Under the pieces are notes generated by a model. That model did no database searches. It had not been told where the DNA came from and saw only the letters and a list, made by a program, of their open reading frames with translations. From CAYVQE01 sp964633205 (GTDB lineage: Bacteria; Myxococcota; B64-G9): a stretch of 11,181 nucleotides of DNA. A program made the translations under genes and the position numbers. The DNA is taken from contig CAZWFN010000178.1 in NCBI GenBank assembly GCA_964633205.1, forward strand, positions 1-11,181. The letters run 5' to 3'. Positions 5,762 through 11,181 of this stretch are shown here, one piece after another; the stretch's first letter is position 1; each line of letters begins with the position of its first letter.

Positions 5762-8536
5762 TCACCAGAGCGCGGGGGTGGCCGAAGTGTCGTTGGTCGA
5801 TATCGAGAAATTGCCGGCCTCGTCGCTGGCCTTGATGGCGAAGTAGTACAGGGTTCCCGTCGTCAACCCATCGACGGTGAAGGACTCGGCCGAGCCGGCC
5901 GCCTGGGGCGCCGGCGGGCTGGCCACCGGGGTGGCTGAGTCGAAGTTTCCCGCATCGATGGCGTTCTCGCTGTAGCGGATGTCGTAGCTGGTGGCGGTGC
6001 CGCTATCGCCGTCGTCGCCCGGCGCGGTCCAGGTGAGTTCGACCGAATTGGCCCCCACGGTGCCGGTGCTCAGATCATCGATGGCCGCCGGCGCGGTCAG
6101 ATCGACCGTGGTCGCGCTGGGCACGTTGGACAGCGGCGACCAGTTGTCGGCCTCGTCGACCGCCTCCACCGCGAAGTAGTACTGCTGCTCCTGCACCAGC
6201 CCGGTCAGCTCCAGCGTCTGGGTCTCGCCGGCGGCCAGGATGTCAGTGCCGGCCGGCCAGGTGAAAGGGGTGGCCGCGTCGAAGGCCGCCTGGTCGACGA
6301 TGTCCGAAGTCGAGTAGCGCACGTCGTAGGCGCTGACCGCATCGCCGCCGGCGCCGTCGTCGCCCGGCGCCGTCCAGCTCAACACCGCGCTGGTGTCGGC
6401 CACCGAGTCGACCGCCAGATCGGCGATGGCCGCCGGCGCGGTCAAATCGACCGTGGTCGCGCTGGGCACGTTGGACAGCGGCGACCAGTTGCCGGCCTCG
6501 TCGACCGCCTCCACCGCGAAGTAGTACTGCTGCTCCTGGTCCAGCCCGCTCACCTCCAGCGTCTGCAGCTGCCCGGCGGCCAGGATGTCGGTGCCGGCCG
6601 GCCAATCGAACGCAGTGGCCGCCTCGAAAGCGGCCTGGTCGGCGATGTCCGAAGTCGAGTAGCGCACGTCGTAGGCGCTGACCGCATCGCCGCCGGCGCC
6701 GTCGTCGCCCGGCGCCGTCCAGCTCAACACCGCGCTGGTGTCGGCCACCGAGTCGACCGCCAGATCGGCGATGGCCGCCGGCGCGGTCAGATCGACCGTG
6801 GTGGCCGAGACCGCGTTGGACAGGTCCGACCAGTTGTCGAATTCGTCGCGGGCCCGCAGCGCGAAGAAGTACTGCTGCTCCGTCTCCAGCCCGGTCACCT
6901 CCAGCGTCTGCGTCTCGCCGGCGGCTACGATTTCGGTGCCGCCCGGCCAGGCGAACGGGGTGGCCGCGTCGAAGGCCGCCTGGTCCGGGATGTCCGCCGT
7001 CGCGTAGCGCACGTCATAGGCCGCCACCGGGTTGCCGGCGGCGCCGTCGTCGCCCGGCGCCGTCCAGCTCAGCAGCACCGAGGTCTCGGCCGCCGAGTCC
7101 ACCGTCAAATCGGCCACCGCCGCCGGCGGGGTGGTGTCCTGCTCGCCCGGGGTGGCCAGCACCACGTTGGACAGGTCCGAGGCGTTGTCGGCCTCGTCGT
7201 AGGCGATCAGGGCGAAGGAGTACTCCACCGCCGTGTCCAGCCCGTCCACCGTCACCTGCTGGGCGGTGCCGGCCGGCTGCGGCGCCGGCGGCGCGGCCAC
7301 CGCCTCGGCGCTGTCGAAGCTGCCGGCGTCGATGACGAAGTCGGCGTAGCGGATGTCGTAGCGATCCGCCGTGCCCTGGTCGCCGTCGTCGCCGGGGGCG
7401 TTCCACTCCAGGCTGACCGAGGTGTCGGTCACCGCCACCACCGCCAGGTTGACCGCCGCCGGGGCCACCACATCGGCCGGGGTGGCCTCGACCACGTTGG
7501 AGATGGGCGCCCAGTTGGGCACCTCGTCCGCGGCCTTGACGGCGAAGTAGTAGGTCTGGCCGGTGGTCAACCCGTCGACGGCCAAGGTCTCGGTCTCGCC
7601 GGCCGCCACCGGCTGCGCCGGCCCGTCGATACCCTGGGCGGCGTCGAAGCTGTCGGCATCGATGGGCTGGTCGCTCAGGCGGACGTCGTACTGGCCCACC
7701 GTTCCCGAGACGCCGTCGTCACCGGGGGCGGTCCAGCTCAGCTCGACCGTGGTCTCGTCGACCACGGCCGCTGCCAGATCGGCGATCGCGGCCGGCGGGC
7801 TCTGGTCGCCCGATTCCGGCGTGGCGTGGACTTCCTCCGAGACCTCCGACTGGTTGCCGGCGTCGTCGACCACCCGCAGCGCAAAGTGGACCGTCTCGCC
7901 CGGGGTCAGACCGCTCACGGTGAAGCTCTCGGCATCGCCCGCCGCGGCAGGGCTGGGCGTGCCCTCGATGGGCGTGGCCTGGCTGAAGTTGGCCGGCTGG
8001 ATGGTGTTCTCGCTCCAGCGCAGATCGTAGCTGTGGGCGCGGCCCACCAGGCCGTCGTCGCCGGTGGCCGTCCAGGTCAACACCACCGCCTCGCCCTGCA
8101 CCGCGGCCGCCAGATCGGTGACCTTGGCCGGAGCGTAGACGTCCTCGGTGTAGGCAGCCGACAGCTCCACCGCCACCTCGGCCGTCTCGCCGGCGCTGAT
8201 GGTCACCCCCAGCACCACCCCGCGGTAGGCCACCTGCTCGCCGGCCAGCGCCTCGACCAAAAAGTTGCGCCCCGCACCGGCCGGGATGCCCTCGACGGTG
8301 CCGCCCATGGCGTCATAGGCGAACGCCTGCTGGACCAGCGGCCCGCTCTCGTCGCTCACCTCGACCCGGATGGCATCGACCACCCCGCTCAGCAGCCCGC
8401 GCAGAGCGCCGTGGTCCGCCGGGTCCAAGAAGCGCAACTCCACCGCGGCGGCGCCGGTCGCCGGCGCCTGCGCGCAGCCGGCGAGCCCCAGCCCCAACAG
8501 CACCAGCCCCAGCGTCTCGATCGTCTTGCGTGCCAT
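5762..8536 (-). CDS. Lipoprotein with seven fibronectin type III repeats
   Basis: The start is ATG 8536 with GGGAGG about 6 nt upstream; the frame is open further upstream but that part overlaps the preceding gene and is Arg-rich nonsense. The product has 924 residues. The signal peptide MARKTIETLGLVLLGLGLAGC has lipobox L-A-G-C (Cys21). Residues 25-133 are a beta-rich domain with no recognised family. Seven FN3 repeats follow at about 135-246, 247-357, 358-469, 470-584, 585-699, 700-814 and 815-924. Each carries W-x-A-(P/T)-GDDG-x-x-G, then Y-D-(I/V/L)-R, then an F-A-(L/V/I) strand and a DE-x-x-N-like turn. The protein ends within a few residues of the last repeat (ATPALW). Tandem FN3 lipoproteins usually act at the cell surface or periplasm in adhesion, matrix or polysaccharide binding; the ligand is unknown. 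It lies 29 nt after the PEGA gene. Confidence 0.9.
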   Translation of the reverse strand: MARKTIETLGLVLLGLGLAGCAQAPATGAAAVELRFLDPADHGALRGLLSGVVDAIRVEVSDESGPLVQQAFAYDAMGGTVEGIPAGAGRNFLVEALAGEQVAYRGVVLGVTISAGETAEVAVELSAAYTEDVYAPAKVTDLAAAVQGEAVVLTWTATGDDGLVGRAHSYDLRWSENTIQPANFSQATPIEGTPSPAAAGDAESFTVSGLTPGETVHFALRVVDDAGNQSEVSEEVHATPESGDQSPPAAIADLAAAVVDETTVELSWTAPGDDGVSGTVGQYDVRLSDQPIDADSFDAAQGIDGPAQPVAAGETETLAVDGLTTGQTYYFAVKAADEVPNWAPISNVVEATPADVVAPAAVNLAVVAVTDTSVSLEWNAPGDDGDQGTADRYDIRYADFVIDAGSFDSAEAVAAPPAPQPAGTAQQVTVDGLDTAVEYSFALIAYDEADNASDLSNVVLATPGEQDTTPPAAVADLTVDSAAETSVLLSWTAPGDDGAAGNPVAAYDVRYATADIPDQAAFDAATPFAWPGGTEIVAAGETQTLEVTGLETEQQYFFALRARDEFDNWSDLSNAVSATTVDLTAPAAIADLAVDSVADTSAVLSWTAPGDDGAGGDAVSAYDVRYSTSDIADQAAFEAATAFDWPAGTDILAAGQLQTLEVSGLDQEQQYYFAVEAVDEAGNWSPLSNVPSATTVDLTAPAAIADLAVDSVADTSAVLSWTAPGDDGAGGDAVSAYDVRYSTSDIVDQAAFDAATPFTWPAGTDILAAGETQTLELTGLVQEQQYYFAVEAVDEADNWSPLSNVPSATTVDLTAPAAIDDLSTGTVGANSVELTWTAPGDDGDSGTATSYDIRYSENAIDAGNFDSATPVASPPAPQAAGSAESFTVDGLTTGTLYYFAIKASDEAGNFSISTNDTSATPALW
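6095..7129 (-). repeat. Three tandem 345-bp units coding FN3 repeats 4-6
   Basis: The units are 7129-6785, 6784-6440 and 6439-6095, in exact 345-bp (115-codon) register. They form a subtype distinct from repeats 1, 2, 3 and 7 (110-112 codons): only these carry a DQAAF-x-AAT-x-F-x-W-P-x-GT insertion and Q-T-L-E after the AAG turn. Units 5 and 6 differ at 10 of 115 residues and share an uninterrupted 147-bp identical stretch (6643-6789 equals 6298-6444). Local duplication or gene conversion is the likely cause. Confidence 0.9.
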
Positions 8537-8565
8537 GTCCGCCTCCCTGACTCGAACCCGGCCGG

Positions 8566-9786
8566 CTACTGCCAGCTGATCGCCGCCGCGCCCGTCGGTC
8601 CGGTGCCGCCGCCCGAATCGAACACGCCGCCGGCGTAGAGGCCGCCGCCCACCCCGCCTGCCACGGCCACGCCGACCACAGTCCAGAACCACCAGGTCTG
8701 GTACCAGGCGGTCTCGTCGTCCTCGAGCTTCTCCACCGGCTGGTCGAGCGGGGCTCCGTCGCGCTCGCCCGGCAGGTAGGGCGCACCGGTCCCGCTGGCG
8801 CCCGTCCCACCGGCGGCCGCCGCGGTGGCCCCGGCGTCGTCCTCGTCCCCCGCGCCCGCCGCCGCAGCGCTTCGCTCACCGGGCTTCTTTTCGGGCTTTT
8901 TCTCGGTCTTTTTCTCGAACTTGGCCCAGGCCGGCAGCTCCTTCTTCGGCTTCTCGGGTTCGTCCGGCCCGGCGGCAGCGTCCGGTCGATCGCCCTGCGC
9001 CCCGGCGGCCACCACCGGCGGGCTCGGCTGCTCTGCCTCGAGCTCCGCCTCGACCACCTTTTTCTGTCCGGGCAGCACCACCACCACGTCGTGGAAGGGC
9101 TCGAAGCCCTGCTTCTCGACCCGGACGTCGAACACCCCGGCGCCGACCTTGAAGGACTTGTTGGTCCGCTTGCCGAAGTTCTTGCCGTTGAGCACCAGAT
9201 CGGCGCCCTTCTCCTGGCTGCGGATCTCCAGCCGCCCCTTGCCGCGGCGCAGGGTGGTGATCATGGGCGAGGAGACCTTGCGCGCCGCCCAGCGCGCCGC
9301 CCGGGCCACATCGTCCAACTCGCCGCTGGTGTGCTCCACCGCCTTGCGGATCTCCTTGCCCGAGCGCGTGTCCAGCGTACGCACGGTCACGGTCACGCCC
9401 TCGGCCGCCTTGGCCAGCTGGGTGTGGAACAGCACCTTGGCCCGCATGGCGCGACCCACCCGGCGCACGCAGCGGGGCTTGTCGTCGCAGTCCTTGACCA
9501 GGACCTTCTTGCGCTTCAGCCGGTGCAGTCGCTTGCTCACCCGGCGGCCCACCAGCACCCGGAACACCCCCAGCTCGCGCAGCTCGCGCACCATGGTCAC
9601 CCCCAGGTGCTTGCCCAGCTCGCGCGCCCGCTCGGGTTGCAGCCCCTTGGCCTTGAGCGGCAGCACCAGCGCCCGGACGGTGCGGCCCTTCTTGGCCGGC
9701 CGCCGCTTGCGGGCCTCGACGCTACCGGCCAGCGCCAGCACCAGCAGCGAGATCACCAGGGTTCGGATGGGAGCGGTTCGATTCAT
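8566..9786 (-). CDS. Secreted PEGA-domain protein with C-terminal membrane segment
   Basis: The start is ATG 9786 with GGAGGTG about 5 nt upstream; the product has 406 residues. Residues 1-25 are a signal peptide (MNRTAPIRTLVISLLVLALA..., cleavage after VEA). Residues 36-175 (VRALVLPLKAKGLQ, then ARELGKHLGVTMVRELREL) resemble the alpha/beta amino-terminal fold seen in TolB/FlgO/CsgG-like envelope proteins, with a Cys pair at 100 and 106. Residues 184-250 fit a PEGA domain (GRLEIRSQEKGADLVLNGKN, then GVFDVRVEKQGFEPF). Residues 255-355 are a low-complexity linker with a K-K-P-E-K run, then Ala/Gly. Residues 361-389 start WYQTWWFWTVVG and are hydrophobic and Gly-rich, probably a C-terminal membrane anchor. 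PEGA proteins of this layout are frequent in Myxococcota; their exact role is unknown. It begins 83 nt after purA and heads the envelope gene group. Confidence 0.82.
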   Translation of the reverse strand: MNRTAPIRTLVISLLVLALAGSVEARKRRPAKKGRTVRALVLPLKAKGLQPERARELGKHLGVTMVRELRELGVFRVLVGRRVSKRLHRLKRKKVLVKDCDDKPRCVRRVGRAMRAKVLFHTQLAKAAEGVTVTVRTLDTRSGKEIRKAVEHTSGELDDVARAARWAARKVSSPMITTLRRGKGRLEIRSQEKGADLVLNGKNFGKRTNKSFKVGAGVFDVRVEKQGFEPFHDVVVVLPGQKKVVEAELEAEQPSPPVVAAGAQGDRPDAAAGPDEPEKPKKELPAWAKFEKKTEKKPEKKPGERSAAAAGAGDEDDAGATAAAAGGTGASGTGAPYLPGERDGAPLDQPVEKLEDDETAWYQTWWFWTVVGVAVAGGVGGGLYAGGVFDSGGGTGPTGAAAISWQ

Positions 9787-9827
9787 CGCAACACCTCCGC
9801 CAGGGCCGGCTGGAGCCCGGAGTCATG

Positions 9828-9858
9828 CCTTCTGCGGGAAACTCAGTCTGCCAGAAGG
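9828..9858 (-). other. Inverted repeat between purA and the PEGA gene
   Basis: CCTTCTG (9828-9834) and CAGAAGG (9852-9858) are perfect 7-bp inverted arms with a 17-nt loop. There is no T run on the minus strand, so it is not a typical intrinsic terminator. It may be an mRNA processing or stability hairpin in a purA-PEGA cotranscript. No promoter was evident in this 83-nt gap. Confidence 0.35.
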
Positions 9859-9869
9859 ACGGGCCGAGA

Positions 9870-11181
<1,312 letters not shown>

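Noticed and set aside
6095..7129. Tandem repeats as a CRISPR array or mobile-element repeat
   Set aside because: The unit is 345 bp, in frame, and encodes FN3 domains. There are no short direct repeats with unique spacers and no cas genes.
5762..8692. Extending the FN3 lipoprotein upstream to 8692
   Set aside because: The added 52 residues are Arg-rich and overlap the PEGA gene. ATG 8536 has an SD and starts a clean lipoprotein signal peptide.

Overview
The window is very GC-rich (by eye well above 60%, with strong G/C preference at third codon positions). It looks like chromosomal DNA of a Gram-negative bacterium, most likely Myxococcota or a related former deltaproteobacterial lineage. The evidence is the PEGA-type envelope protein ending in a WYQTWWFWTVVG-like membrane segment, fibronectin-III lipoproteins with a W-x-A-P-G-D-D-G signature, a Cys-rich lipoprotein, and tRNA genes without an encoded CCA. 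The lineage is inferred from protein style, not from a marker search. I see no phage, transposase, CRISPR or integrase.

Layout from right to left; almost everything is on the minus strand. (1) 11181-9870: purA (adenylosuccinate synthetase), missing only its first few codons at the window edge. (2) 9786-5148: three envelope genes in tight series, namely a secreted PEGA-domain protein, a 924-residue lipoprotein with seven fibronectin-III repeats, and a small lipoprotein. Gaps are 29 nt and then 23 nt (or a GTGA overlap), so they are probably one operon, possibly reading on from purA. (3) 5147-5016: an intergenic region with a plausible sigma-70 promoter facing left. (4) 5015-2117: an OPT-family oligopeptide transporter followed after 52 nt by a PqqD-family protein. 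(5) 1995-1564, the only plus-strand gene: a small Cys-rich lipoprotein that converges on the OPT/PqqD pair and ends at a strong intrinsic terminator. (6) 1563-1176: a gene-free region with divergent promoter-like elements, small hairpins and an 8+8 bp dyad. (7) 1175-1013: tRNA-Lys(TTT) and tRNA-Glu(TTC), 15 nt apart. (8) 982 to the left edge: a membrane-anchored coiled-coil/helical-repeat protein starting only 30 nt after tRNA-Glu. It ends in a Lys-Pro repeat tract and is cut by the edge.

The protein set points to envelope biology: three lipoproteins, a PEGA protein, a peptide transporter and a TonB-like Lys-Pro linker protein, next to one housekeeping enzyme and two tRNAs. I found nothing that I can call a new defence, toxin or mobile system. 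The best leads are the OPT transporter paired with a stand-alone PqqD-fold protein, the recently expanded FN3 block (147 bp identical between two adjacent repeats), the two-codon-phase Lys-Pro repeat, the tRNA-to-mRNA junction, and the dyad in the promoter region of the Cys-rich lipoprotein.
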